In this document: positions 23,984 to 35,539 of the stretch, one piece after another
Numbering within the stretch: the stretch's first letter is position 1
How the letters are laid out: the number at the start of each line of letters is the position of its first letter
NCBI GenBank assembly: GCA_030248295.1
Contig: JASANH010001508.1
Span: forward strand, 1,274,053 to 1,338,052
DNA from: Mesodorylaimus sp. YZB2_4
Taxonomy: Eukaryota; Nematoda; Enoplea; Dorylaimida; Dorylaimidae
Direction: 5' to 3'
DNA: 64,000 nucleotides
Position numbers and translations under genes: made by a program
Notes under the pieces: model-generated
Told to the model about the DNA's origin: nothing
The model's input: the letters and a program-made list of their open reading frames with translations, nothing else
Databases searched by the model: none

Positions 23984-24263
23984 ACCTGATATTTTTTTCC
24001 AACAAGCACTACCTTCGTCAACGAGACACAGAACGTGTAGTACATATTCAGTTATTCAGTCATTCAAATATTGATGAACAAGTGCAAGAAAACTCGGCGT
24101 GAAGCCTACCATTTATACAAGGGCTCAAACTTGCTTTCTGTTCACAATGATAATAGCTTCGTCAGATGTACATTTCTCTGGTGCAAACGGAACCCACACG
24201 CAACTTCTCCTTGAAGAGCATAGCACCAAATCCAAATTTGGATGGCGGAACTATCACACTCAC

Positions 24264-24407
24264 TGATCGAAATTGTTTTGTCCACGATGGACGGATAAAC
24301 GGCCTGACCGTTCCTGGAGGCCGTATATGCATAGATGTAAACGAGGGCGTAGATGTCTGTAATGTTCCCTTCGAACTCGTACATCCAATTGTTGGTCCCG
24401 TTGAAAG
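24264..24407 (-). pseudogene. orphan exon of the 27.8-kb membrane glycoprotein family
   Basis: The exon follows TTTTCTAG and ends at a GTGAGT donor. It encodes NNWMYEFEGNITDIYALVY and IYAYTASRNGQAVYP, matching exon 28055-28199 of the glycoprotein gene almost residue for residue. The preceding intron is also conserved between the two loci (GTTAGATGTCTG, AGCAGTTTCTGCC). No other exon of the family is seen around it, so it looks like a partial duplicate left next to the ABCA fragment. Confidence 0.6.
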
Positions 24408-26279
24408 CTAGAAAAGAAAAAGGTCTGTTACAGACGGAAAACGTTTAGACCAGCCAGCAGGGCGCATGCTAATCAAACGGCAGAAACTGCTAGAGGCGCA
24501 GACATCTAACCACAGGTTTACATTGCCATAAGGGTGGTTTGATATGCGACACCGGCTAGAGTCAAAACGGGCTTCGGCAAAAAAAAGCAAATGCATAGCT
24601 CGTTTGACCTAACAACTTTCGTGCTAATCAATGTAATCTATGAAACAGAAAAAAAATCATGATTCTACTCCACTCAGAAACAACCTCCATGTTTTTCCCA
24701 ATCACTTTCGTAACACCCTTATCTCATCGTCAACGCCATTGAAACACTGTCACAGGGTCATACACCACCAGACCCTGAAACACTGATACACCCCGTCTAG
24801 CACTGCTACCTTCATGACAGAATGACATTGAACGACATGACTGACATAGACAGAAACTCTCCTGAAGCCTAGCTCCAAGGAACCAGATGAAATCACCGCC
24901 GTCACTCCCAGAGTCCCACCGCCTATTATTAGGAAAAACGCCTTTAATTAGCACCTTGCCGTACCAAATAAAGCCCTTCGACCCCAAAAAGTTGTCACGA
25001 TTTATATTGTCACATCCAGTGTGGCACACAACAAGTATTCTTTTTACGTATAGGTGCTACTTTATATCCAGCCAGACCCACGGTCATGTCCGTGTTCAAC
25101 CTGGCCTGTGCGTATGACTGGGGTCCATTCCTGATAGATCAATTGAGGAGCTATCGTACAATGGCCATCACTGGCCGTAATCAAAGGCAGGTAACAATTG
25201 GCGAATATTCCTTTGGATGGGACTAACGACACCTGTACCCAGCCCTGGCGTAGGAGAGGATGTGGTGGGCGGAACTACGATGCAACTATACGATTACACG
25301 CCCCTTTCGCCAACTGTTCTATTCAGAGCTTTCGAGCGAACTCTGCGAATCGCTGAGCGTAAAGTGCTTTGATAAAATGAGCCGCCAACCATGGCTAGTT
25401 TCTACAGCAGCTTCCTGGATGTAAAGCATAAAAAAAAGAAGAAATGAATAATGCATTCATTATGAGGGCCAAACGAGGCTGCCTTCAAGATCACGAACTG
25501 TAGGCACCTAAAAAAACTAATCACGTGCACACTTGACACACTGTGGCACTTTGAAACGAGCTTCCACTTAGGAGTCAATGGTGCCAACAGTGGCGCACAT
25601 CGCCGTGCCCTTGTACACCAGCAGGCATGAGCGTGAAGAGCGGAGAATCGGGTGAAGAGCGAATCGGAAGCGGCCATTGTCGATGCGCATGGCCCGGTGT
25701 CTGGTCAAGTCATAGCTGCTGTGAAAGGAAGCTGCAGTTGACTTTTAAAGGACAATAGTAAAGATTGCCGCATGTTTTTGTGCCTGATTCAAGCCGCGAG
25801 CATAGTACAACGACACCGTACTTGGACGAGCGAATGCGGTTCTTGAACAAGCCGTGCAGGGTCTTGTTCACATTGTGGACATATAGACATATGCGCGGTC
25901 TGTAATCGACGTTCGCCTATGAAGTACTTGCTGACCGAGTCGGTAACCCTTACAAGAATAACTATCTACACAAGTGGCACATCTGGTGTAAAGAGAGGAG
26001 GAAACTCTGCCGAGGCCACCGCCCCTCGTTGGACAGGAAAAGTCAAGACCCGAAAAACAGTTGGTCTAAGATATGGCCCGCTGTTGTGATGGAAAGGAAT
26101 AAGCTTTACCTATTTTTTTAAGAATATACACGCCCTCGACGTTACCGCGTAGGCCGCATCTACATTCCCAAAGAAAACAGATAGGACTGTAGGTTCTACT
26201 GACTATGAGATCTTTTTTTGGATTTTTTGGGCTGAAGTCCGATTGACTTTGGTCGGCTAGCAGCCAAACCTAAGCAAGG

Positions 26280-26515
26280 CTTTACGGGAACCAGCGAACA
26301 CAGCAGCGCCCCCACTGTGCGTCTCCACCTTCACACGGAGGCATTCTGGACCAGACACCTTTGACAATGGCGGGTGGTTTCAACCCTATCCGCGATTGAT
26401 AGGCAGTACTGTCTACTCGTTCGCTTTCCATCTCTCCACCCGGAGCACCTCGGCGGTACCGGGTGAACCACCCACAACCCAGTGTGATGAAGTTGATTGT
26501 TGGTTGATGGTCCAC
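26280..26515 (-). repeat. tRNA-derived SINE family B fragment
   Basis: On the minus strand it runs from GTGAACCACCCGGTACCGCC... through GAGGTGCTCCGGGTGGAGAG and TCTGGTCCAGAATGC to GTGGAGACGCACAGTGGG. This is the same order as the copies at 10190 and 58850, with the tRNA head missing. Confidence 0.65.
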
Positions 26516-26849
26516 CTGTATAGGGATAGGGATTGCTGACCTACACCACTCCAGTTAGTGCTTACCCAAAGTACGTCGACCATACGGCGTGAATCGACGG
26601 TGTGAATTTCGAGAGGGAAAACGAGGTGTTGACTTTCATTACTACGATCATGAACGCGAACACAGGATAATACATGCCCTTATATACTGTCAGAAATGCA
26701 CAGGGCCTAGGCCAGACAATATGTCCGATAATTTGGAGATGTGCAAACCAGGGAAATGCAGAGGACCTGGAGAAGGCGACATGCAGTGCTAGCAGAATAG
26801 AAAAGGATCCAAACTAGTCTTATGCGCCCTGGCATCCAAGACAGGTTGC

Positions 26850-27045
26850 AAGGTCAGGCCAGAACAAGAACTATATCATTGCTTTTGGTCTTGGCCAGAA
26901 TTGTTGATTGCCGATCAAATGAACTTTGTCACACGTGCAGGGTCAGAGAAGGTTTATTGGGGATTGAACCCTGGATGACCCCAGCTACCCCCACTTACCA
27001 AGCAATACTGGAACGCTAACTTCGACAACTGCGCCACCGCGGCCG
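26850..27045 (-). repeat. tRNA-derived SINE head
   Basis: The minus strand reads GCGGCCGCGGTGGCGCAGTT, then a B-box GGGTTCAATCCCC, then a body ending near 26850. It is another tRNA-like SINE copy, independent of the neighbouring family B fragment. Confidence 0.6.
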
Positions 27046-27775
27046 CTTAACTTTTGAGCTGCTAGTGTATACAGCGTCACTTCTTCAAATCGCGTAGAAG
27101 AAATCAGAGTGCCCAGAGGGAGAGACACAGGCTAATAGGCCAGTTTTGGTGGCCTCGCCTCTGATTCTGGTCATTTGATAGCAGGGCGAAATTGGCATTT
27201 AACTCGGCCACCCACTGCAGGAGGCCGCTGAGGAAGTCCTTCTTTTTGCAAGTATCATCCCTTTAGTACCTCACTTCGTGTGATGGTTGCTCTCTGTAGC
27301 GTACTGCTTGAACTATTTAATATTCACTGTCTGCACAGGAGTCATATAATGAGCGGAAACTAAAAAACACGCCTCATCACGACTGCGCCCACCGAAGAGT
27401 ATAAATGGAGGGCAAGTACACACCATTTCATCGAAACGAAATGATTTGATCAAATAAAATCACGACTACAGAATTCATAGCCGCTGGACAAAGATGCATT
27501 TATAGCACAACTATAGTTGGGCAAAACAATTTCAGATTTCATTATACTGCCTGTAATGGTGGGACTATAGAAGCTTTACTGAGAAATTTAACTTATACGT
27601 AGACAACTCACGACCATCCATGCAAGCCCTCGATATGTTCCTGCTCTCTTTGGTTGCTGTGGTGCATTTCCACCAGGAATCCCTAATGAGCGACAAAAAT
27701 TCCCTAAAAATTTCTGCTTTTCGCCGTCAGAATGCAGCTGGTCTGAGTGAGTGGTGATTCGATGAAAGACGCCCA

Positions 27776-29809
27776 CTAAAACTTCTTCAGCAGTCTCGCT
27801 GTACTCTCCGATATTGTATCATGGACAGGCCAAAAACCAACACGGCCGACGATCGCAATGAAGATTGCGATCAAGCAGGTGAGCCAGAGGGACTGGGCTG
27901 AAAAGGAGCCAATGAGCTCACTGAAAGGCATTGCTGAATGAACTCACCCCAGGGAGTCAGTCGATGACGAAAGGCGGATCCTTGTTTCGGGGTCTCGTCT
28001 GAAGAGGAGATTGGCTGATCGTGAGATGAGATGGCTCCAAACTGTCACACTCACCGATGGCAGTTATGCTGTCCACGATGTACGGGTAGACGGCCATACC
28101 GTTCTTGGAGGCCGCATAGGCATAGATGTAAACGAGGGCGTAGATGTCTGAAATGTTTCCGTCGAACTCGTACATCCAATTTTTAGTTTCGTTGAAAACC
28201 TGGACGTGAAAATGTCTGTTACAGATAGAAAAAGTTGAGACCAGCCAAGCAGGGCACATGGTAATCAGACAGCAAAAACTGCTGAAGGCACAGACATCTA
28301 ACAACAGGCTTCTGCCTCGCCTGAAGAAGTGCATTGAGCGGCAAGAAATGGAAGCTTATAAGCTGTGTGAGCCAGCTTGTCAAGGCAACTAAATAAAGTC
28401 CCTCCACAGGCCAAGTTCGCCAATACACCTCAGAACTCATGACATAAATTCGAAATTCAATTACCCCTTACTCCGAGCAGGGCACTGTCCGACAATTGGC
28501 GAATTTCGACTGCGAGAACGCGGAAGAATCCAGGAAGAGGCTCCAGCGTTTTCAAAGCGATGGTTTTGTTGCTGCAGTAAAAGACGATCGCAACGAAATC
28601 AGAGGCACCAGCCGCTAAAAGAGAGGAAGTTTCTTGGAGATCAGAAACAAGAAAACAGATTTTCTTACGGAAGACGAGCAGTCGTTGTTCCAGCACCGCC
28701 CAGTAGCCGGCGCGTCCTGTCAAATTGCAATGAATTTTTACATCGTCGAAGCCGTTGTCGAAAATTGTGTCTTCAATTTTGACGATGCCCATCGTGTCGT
28801 CGCATTTCCCGAATGGCCTGTCGATCGTGATGCCGCCGACGCGGTTGATGGTGCAGTTGAATCTGGCACGGGCGAACTTGGAGTTGGGCGGGATGGCGAT
28901 CTCCAAATCCCTGTTTCTGCCCTGGTAGTACCCTCGGTATCGATCAAACAGAAGAGACGAGTTGCCCAACACAAAGTGCACTGATTTCGGTCCTTAAACA
29001 ACGTGGCTCGGAACTTTTTTGAAGAAATTAGAAAAGGTTTTCCTAACCGTAGTCTTCACAATCGAGCCCACCGTACACAGCCTCAGCCATTCCTTTATTG
29101 CGATCTGATCGAGAGTCTTGGCAGAGATTTTTTTCAAACCCACTCAGGCTTGAAACTGGGCAGAATGAGAGTTTTCGGGGGAAATTGCAAATATCAGGCA
29201 GTTCCTGGCAAACAATTTTGGGCCCGGTCGTGCTACTCCTGAGACAGAAACAGTTTGCGCCTTGATAACACGTGTTATTTTTATTCCTCTTTCTTTCCAA
29301 AAAACACTCTTCGCAATCGTCGGAACCTAAAAATGGTGTCATGGGTTAGAATTCCAAGGAATTTTGTTCCATGAACGAAGGTGCAAAAGACACAAGACTA
29401 CTTACAAAGCGTGTAGTTGAAGGTAAATTCGAAATACACCACCCCGTCTTTCTCCCTCCTGAGACCGTATCTGCCAACTTCCATCTGACTTGTAAGGTTT
29501 GCTCGAAAATAACCAAAGGTGTCTTTTGGACATTTCTGTCCATCCGAGGTTTCATTCTTGGGGTTTATGAGACGTACAAAATAGAATTGACATGCCGATT
29601 CATCCTCGAATTCCAAGATCCCGTCGTCCGAGACCACCGTCGTTTCGAAATTGTACTTGTCGTAGAGATAAACATTGTCTTGAAATGACATCGTGAGAAT
29701 ATACTAAGCTCAAAGCGAAGACTCACTTACAGGGATCTGTATCGCCAGCCCTTAAATTGGCCAGCCCCGATATTAAGATCGCCAAAAAAAACACTCTCCT
29801 TTTCCCCAT
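27776..29809 (-). CDS. type I membrane glycoprotein of an unrecognised family
   Basis: Seven exons with consistent phases, listed 5' to 3': 29731-29809, 29406-29678, 29048-29326, 28669-28992, 28472-28614, 28055-28199 and 27776-27897. They give 454 residues. The start carries a signal peptide (MGKRRVFFLAILISGLAN). The ectodomain has several N-glycosylation sites (NET, NLT, NYT, NCT), a Cys-rich module (SDDCEEC ... CEDYG) and a domain with YYQGRNRDLEIAIPP and FDDVKIHCNLT. Near the C-terminus a hydrophobic segment, WLTCLIAIFIAIVGRVGFW, predicts one membrane pass and a short basic tail. I recognise no named domain. A paralogue lies head-to-head at 32544 and an orphan exon at 24264. A receptor or surface-antigen role is possible but not shown. 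Confidence 0.8.
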
Positions 29810-30649
29810 GTTTAATCCAAAACTCTTCACCTTATTTATTTAAATCAAAAACATAATGACGCACGCATAAGACCGAGCAAAATAACATAAACTTCCCTTT
29901 TTTACTTTGGCCGGGCGCGCGCGGCCTTTATTTCCTTGTTTTCGATTTCTCTTAGCCGTGTCTTCCCCACTCGTTGCAGACATCGTCATGCCTCATTGCG
30001 AAAGTTTCGGAACTGGCGGGCCTTGAACCTGAAGAGAGAAACACCATTAGATTGAGAGGCACGGGTGCTAACCCCCTCTGCAGGCGCGTAGCCAGGGGTG
30101 CACGGGTGCAAATGCACCCCTATCCCCAGAAAAAGTGTCAAGGTTTCTCACATTTCGCCACATGCATGTCCAATCACATTGTGGTGCCCACTTCTTCCCG
30201 ATTCGTGTTTTTAAGTGTCACTCTTGATTTTGAAATTCGCGCATTGTAGAGTAAGCAAGGGTGAGGCGACCATGTTGCTTCCATAATTGCTTCGATCAGT
30301 TTGGGATTATCTGGTGGTTTTTCGTGAGAAAATCAGTTTCCCGGAGCCATAACACTCAATTTTACGCTACGCCTCCGGCCCGCGGCCCGCACCCCCAACT
30401 GCTTTATACTTTATACTTGCTCATGCGTGCGCTGTACAGAGAGGCGCACCGCTCGTAATGGTCTATGATTTTCAGGTTCAAGGCATACTGTACAAAGCGC
30501 TCTGCAGCGAGTGGTATCAACGTCAAGGTTCTCTGTGCAACAGAGCACCACGCGATATCGGCCGGCGTGGATACTCTGTTAACGAGCGCCACTCTCGCGC
30601 ACCTACTCGATCCTGTACTATTGTACAGGATCTATAAAATGGAGATGTA

Positions 30650-31300
30650 GATCTATAAAAATGACTGATCGATCGATGCCCGATCACTAGGCGGATGACT
30701 GGCTGGTCAATCTGCTGCTTGATATGATCGGGTGATCGATGTGACGAGCTGATCTGATCCACATGATCGATCGATGGATCATATTTTTAAGTAAATCAAA
30801 CAACAGATTGAGTGATCAATCAATCAATCAATCAATCAATCTTTACTTTTGATCAAACACGTAAGAGTGCACTCGAGGATCAAAAGACATAGTCACAAAA
30901 ATACGTCGGGAGAAATTTACGAGCACATGCTGATATTACTGTAAAACCAACCATATGTTCCCCAGGCGACATCTAATGGCATATTATTCCAAAGCAAAAT
31001 ACTAGAATAGATAAAACATTGACGATATGACTCAAAGTTTGGCTTAGGCACAATCAGATGATGATCGATGTCACAGCGCCTATCACTTGCACGCACATTA
31101 CCATCTTTGTGAGTAAAAAACCGATTACTAAAATCGTGATCGTGAATCAATCATCCGATTAATCGATCGCCCAATCAATCGATCACCCGATCAATCAATA
31201 AATCAATCAATAGAACTGATCCGATCGATCATATTGACTGATCGAATAGTCACAATGATCAATCGAATACTCGAATTCAACAACATGATCAACTAGTAAG
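30650..31300. repeat. GATC/ATCA low-complexity region
   Basis: It is dense in GATCGATC, TGATCAATC and an (ATCA)n run at about 30810-30842 (AATCAATCAATCAATCAATC). It looks like a degenerate simple repeat; Dam-type GATC sites are extremely frequent here. Confidence 0.7.
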
Positions 31301-31616
31301 ACATAGCCAATGATCTGAGCATCATAGAGTGAGTTCTTTGAAGATGAAAAACTAGGTTCAGAAAATGAGGAAATACAGGTTAAAATCGCTCTTAAACTAA
31401 AATTTTGACTTCATTTACGGATTCAGCGATAAAAACTGCATCGGATCGTACTCGGTTCAAAATTTTAGATGCGATCGTCGATTTTTAGAATTGATAGAAA
31501 TAGGTTCCTGCGTTTTTGCACAAACTTTGACTTTTTGTGCAAAACCGCAGGGACACCGATCGGGGACCCAGTACGGGTGCCCAAACCTGGTCGCTTTTGT
31601 ACTCACTTTCCCGATC

Positions 31617-31880
31617 TTGGTGCATTTATACTGGTCGCCGAGTTTTCAGGGTCCAGTGAAGTCTGGGACAGAGTACAGTGCTGTAATCCTCGAACATGAA
31701 AATCTGGGACCATTCCAAGCAGTGCGCCGCTCTGTCACAGAGAACTCGGTGGCCAGCCTTCACAAAAACAGGAAGAGAACTCTTCCAGCGCGCTGCTCTA
31801 ATGCGCGTGCTGTACGAACCTGCTGGAACACTTTTGCGCAGACGCTGTACAGTGCCTGCGTGCCAGTATAAACGATCACT
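31617..31880. mobile_element. candidate MITE with TTTATACTGG ends
   Basis: GGTGCATTTATACTGG at the left and CCAGTATAAACGATC at the right are inverted. The interior (about 260 bp) is non-coding. The ends resemble those of the elements at 31949-32133 and 49904-51436. Confidence 0.45.
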
Positions 31881-31948
31881 AATCAAGCGTGCACGCGCGG
31901 CGCGCGCGCTCAGTACGGCACGCGCATGAAAAAGTATATTGGCACCTT

Positions 31949-32133
31949 GAAGGCGCATTTATAGTCGACAAAATTTCTACTCCTACCCTCCCCTAGGGTA
32001 GGAGGCGCATTTATAGTCGACAAAATTTCTACACCTACCCCTCGGGTAGGAGTAATAGCACACGCTTAAGTATATGGCCGTTGCACCTACCCTAGGGGTA
32101 GGAGTAGAAATTTTGTCGACTATAAATGCGCCC
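31949..32133. mobile_element. small MITE with internal inverted copy
   Basis: GGCGCATTTATAGTCGACAA and the following AATTTCTACTCCTACCC occur at the left end, again as a direct copy at about 32002-32040, and inverted at the right end (about 32090-32133). A CTAGGG palindrome and TGA sit at the junctions. The whole unit can fold into a long hairpin. Confidence 0.75.
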
Positions 32134-32543
32134 TGAACCGCTGAAAGCACGCGAACGGCTAACGTAGTGAACGTGGGCACACAAAAAGGTTGACTGTGGC
32201 CAAAGTAAAATAGCGCGCTTTCGCTGTTTTCGGCTAATAATAAGTAAGCATCGGAAAGTTGCTGCCTTCAGCAGACATGAACCATTTCATGCCAGTGTAG
32301 TCAAACATAGTTTTTATAAGTCGCGCCTTTTCCACCTGCATTCCAACAATCGGTGCAAAAGTCATAAGCATCCAGCCCAGATGTGCGCTCACAGCAAAGT
32401 TTCGTTTCGTTGCTTGTGCAACCAATGTCTTCGAAAACGAAGAACGAGAACGGTCGTAGAATTTTATCGTAAGAATTTTCGTTAGAAGTTTGAATGTGAA
32501 GCAGACCATTGCGATTACATTAAGAAGAAACTGAGAACTAGCG

Positions 32544-33909
32544 ATGGGGAATCAAGAAAAAAGGAAAATTATTCTTTTCTGGATGGTCGGCTTATTGGCT
32601 CTGACCTGCGTGGGACAGAAGAGTAAGTGAATCCTTGATTCGAGCTCCAGCGATTTCTTAGCTTTGTTTTTTCGAATTCAAGTTACGTTCTTCGATAAAT
32701 ATAATTTTTAAACTGATGTCCCCTCGGAAGATGGGCACATCGAATTCAAGGTGGAAAAATGTGACAGCGAGAAATTTTTGAAATTGTTGAACGACAAGAA
32801 TGAAGTAATCGAAGAAACGAAATGCGAATCTGGAACCGCTATTTTGCGACTTAATTTGACCAACACGACGACATTCGGCAATTACAAATCAAAAACTGAA
32901 ACTGGGCAAGTCATGACCAAATATTTTCTGCAATGTATACTTTGTAAGTCTTGCAGTTACACTGTCATTTTTCTTATTTTTAGTGTTTTTTTCTTACGAA
33001 AAACATGCGTAATTTTTTGCTCTCTTTACGTATCACACGTCTCGTCCACTTTTAGGTTCCGACGATTGCGAACAATGTGCAGAGGAAAAGCGGATGGTGA
33101 AATCGTGCGGGAAACTCGGGAGCTGCTTTTGTATCAAAAACCAATCGACGCGAGCCATCTGCCAGAGTCTCGAGAAAGAATATTGCGGGGCGAAGTCAAA
33201 TCAGGTATATTGTCCAGGTAGGAAAGAAACTCTCTGCCTCGACTCTTCCGTCAATAATGGATATGGAGAGGCGATTTACGGCGGACAAAGTTGTGAAGAA
33301 GACGGTGAGGCAAAACTTAGTTTCTACTTTTGTTCTCGAAAATTATAACATACGGTTTTAGAAAAGGAATCGGTGCATTTTGAGTACGGCAACTGGACTC
33401 TTCCATTCGATCGGCATGAAGGTTACTATCAGGGCAAAAAACACGACTTGATGATCGTCATCCCGCCCAAGTCCAAGTTCGCCAACGCCGCCTTCAACTC
33501 CGACATCAACCGCGTCGGTGGCTTCACGATCGCCAGCCCAGCTGGGATATGCAGCGAGCGAACATGCGCTGTCCCTATTCCAGACAAGATTTTCGACTAC
33601 AAATTTGACGACGTGAAAATTCGATGCAACGTGACAACGAACGAGGAACCCCCCGCTCCGTCTTCTTCCTTCTCCTTCTTCGTCTTTTTCCTCCCTTCCT
33701 TCCCCTTCTCTCGCCCACTCGCTTTCTTGCCTTCCCTTTCCCTATTTCATCGCTCGTCCCTTCCTCGTTGCCTATTTCATCCTCCCCCTCCTTTTTATTC
33801 CGCGAAGCTGCTTCCGCACTTCAGATCACCGCTGTGTAAGCGTCAGAGTTCCAACTTCGGGAAGGTTCTATTTGGTCGTTTTTTTGCTTTTACTTTTTTC
33901 AGAAGATAA
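32544..33909 (+). CDS. paralogue of the 27.8-kb glycoprotein, apparently truncated
   Basis: Exons 32544-32622, 32731-32943, 33056-33304 and 33362 onward match the minus-strand paralogue exon for exon; exon 1 is 79 bases in both and the phases are the same. Visible features are a signal peptide (KIILFWMVGLLALTCVG), the Cys module SDDCEQC ... CEED, and GGFTIASPAGIC with FDDVKIRCNVT. After CNVTTNEE at about 33650 the similarity stops in a CT-rich tract; the frame stays open to 33909. An HWGVVEF-like remnant of the paralogue's YWAVLEQ appears after a TTTCAG at about 33924. I find no transmembrane exon. It may be a secreted form or a decaying copy. Confidence 0.65.
33650..33835. repeat. polypyrimidine (CT-rich) tract
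   Basis: About 185 bases are almost pure C and T on the plus strand (CTTCTTCCTTCTCCTTCTTC and similar). It begins exactly where the truncated glycoprotein loses similarity to its paralogue, so it is likely an insertion or expansion. Confidence 0.8.
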
Positions 33910-34039
33910 GATATTTGTTTCAGATCATTGGGGAGTTGTAGAATTCTTTCTTTGGTCCTTTCCCGTATCCACGTTATTATCAGTCGTCGTTTTTTGCGAG
34001 GTAGAAAGTTTTGGGAAGGGGATGGCGTCATGTTGAGGC

Positions 34040-35480
34040 AGTGTAAGTGAGGCGGGGCATAGCCCTCAATACAAGTCCTTTTAGGAGGGAGTCTCTGAGC
34101 CGTTGCGATTTGGGGATCGGAGTGGACGAGGAGCGCCTTTTCGCGCAGCCGTTCTTCGCGGCCGATGGGATCGGTTATGCCTTCGAGAAGAGAAAGGTAA
34201 GTCGCCGCCTTCCGCTTCCTTCGCTCGTTTTGGTCGGTCTGGCAGAGGATAGAAAGCGTCGATGGGCGAGTAAGAGTTAAGCTCTCTCGATGTCGACCGC
34301 TTTGCGGTGGGGTTTGATGATTTGACTACTCAGAGAAAGTTGGTGTTGAGGGTCGAGGTGTGGTGAGAGGCGATTGCGAAGGGGTAGGGAGATGATATGA
34401 GGGATCGATTGTCGGGCTCGCTCTGACTTTCCGCGCGCATTTTTTCTCATTTTTAGCTTTTTTTGCTGGATTGTTGAGGCCGCATTGGATGGTTTAGCGG
34501 GGAGGAGTCCGCAGATTCTAGAAAGAATTGATGTCGGTGTGGGGGGGTCTTTTTTTAGTCAGTTTTTGGCGCGAGTTTTCGTTGGCAGCCGGGCGCCTCT
34601 AGCGCTCGCGGGGCGTCGTCTCGATATTGTCTACGAGACGGAGCGAGGGGGGCGCCATTTCACGCACGATGGCCGACAGTTATCTGGTACGCACATCTCA
34701 GGTTCCCGGAGTTGATATTAAACAAGCTTTTAGGCTGCGGAATACGGTAGTTGGTCTTTGAGTCTCGCTTCTCGTCTCTTTTAGCTCAGTAAGGCGCGTC
34801 GTCGGTTAGTCGATCTCGTTTGGGGCGCGCTTTGTTCCCACGCGAGAGCGATTTGGCGGGGGGGTGAGGACTCCAAAAGAAGCGGGCGGCGCGTCGCGGC
34901 GACCCCGTCGAGTGGTGGCGGGTTCGCGTGCGTTATGCCAGTCGTCGTGGGAGGGGGTCGTGCGTTTCGTCGGGTGATCGAAGGAGGGTGTAGGCGGTCG
35001 GTGGTTTTTTAAGGTGGCGTTGATTTTTTGGTAATTTTGTGTTTTTGTGTCGTGTTTTTTGTGGCGTCTTTCTGTGTTGTGTTTTGTGGCGTCTTTCGTG
35101 TTTTGTCCTGTGTTTTTTGTGTTTTAACAATTTGTGCGTGTAATTTTGTTGTCTTGTCTTTTTTTATTGGATGGTACTAGTAAATGAAAGATAGTTTGAA
35201 TTCATCAGCCACTATTTGTTTAGTTTGTCCAGCCTTGTTTGCGTGCTTGCGTTTACAATCAGCAGCCTGTCAAGTCCCGTGAGTTATCGGTGACATTTCA
35301 GACGTGCTGCGAACTCAGCAGTCCGCTTTATGTCTCGGTCAAAGCTTTTGATTCTTCACATCTAGTTAATTCTATTTGACAAAAGCATCCATCTGCTCAT
35401 TCAAATCAATCGATAGAGTCCACGAGTATCTTACACTAGAGGCAGCCAGTCGGGGTGATGTATTTCTGGTTTCGTGGCTG
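34040..35480. other. G/T-rich region with exon-like ORFs, unassigned
   Basis: Short open stretches bounded by good splice signals are present, for example TTTTAG/GAGGG near 34083 to AAAG/GTAAGT near 34197, and TTTTTTAG near 34556 to TCTG/GTACGC near 34686. No translated product is recognisable, and base composition shifts to GT-rich by 35030-35130. I cannot call a gene. Confidence 0.3.
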
Positions 35481-35539
35481 GCAAGGTGTCTAGCTGCACA
35501 GTTTGGATGATCAGCGCAGTCAAGCTTCAATTGCAACAG

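Larger units (their letters stand above)
24410..27775. other. intergenic region with SINE copies, no gene seen
   Basis: I find no supported gene. It includes the intron homologous to that of the glycoprotein gene (24410-24600), unique sequence with scattered short ORFs, and SINE copies at 26280-26515 and 26850-27050. The stretch 27080-27775 is unremarkable; a block near 27156-27190 (CTCTGATTCTGGTCATTTGA) recurs near 38185-38215. Confidence 0.4.
29810..32543. other. region between the two paralogues, repeats only
   Basis: It separates the head-to-head glycoprotein genes and should contain both promoters. It holds CAGGGGTGCACGGGTGCAAA near 30092, which looks like a transposon end, a GATCGATC/ATCA-rich low-complexity stretch (about 30650-31300) and two small inverted-repeat elements at 31617-31880 and 31949-32133. 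No gene is supported. Confidence 0.45.

Noticed and set aside
30650..31300. CRISPR-like or regulatory array
   Set aside because: The motifs are short, irregular GATC and ATCA simple repeats with no constant repeat-spacer spacing, in a eukaryotic genome.
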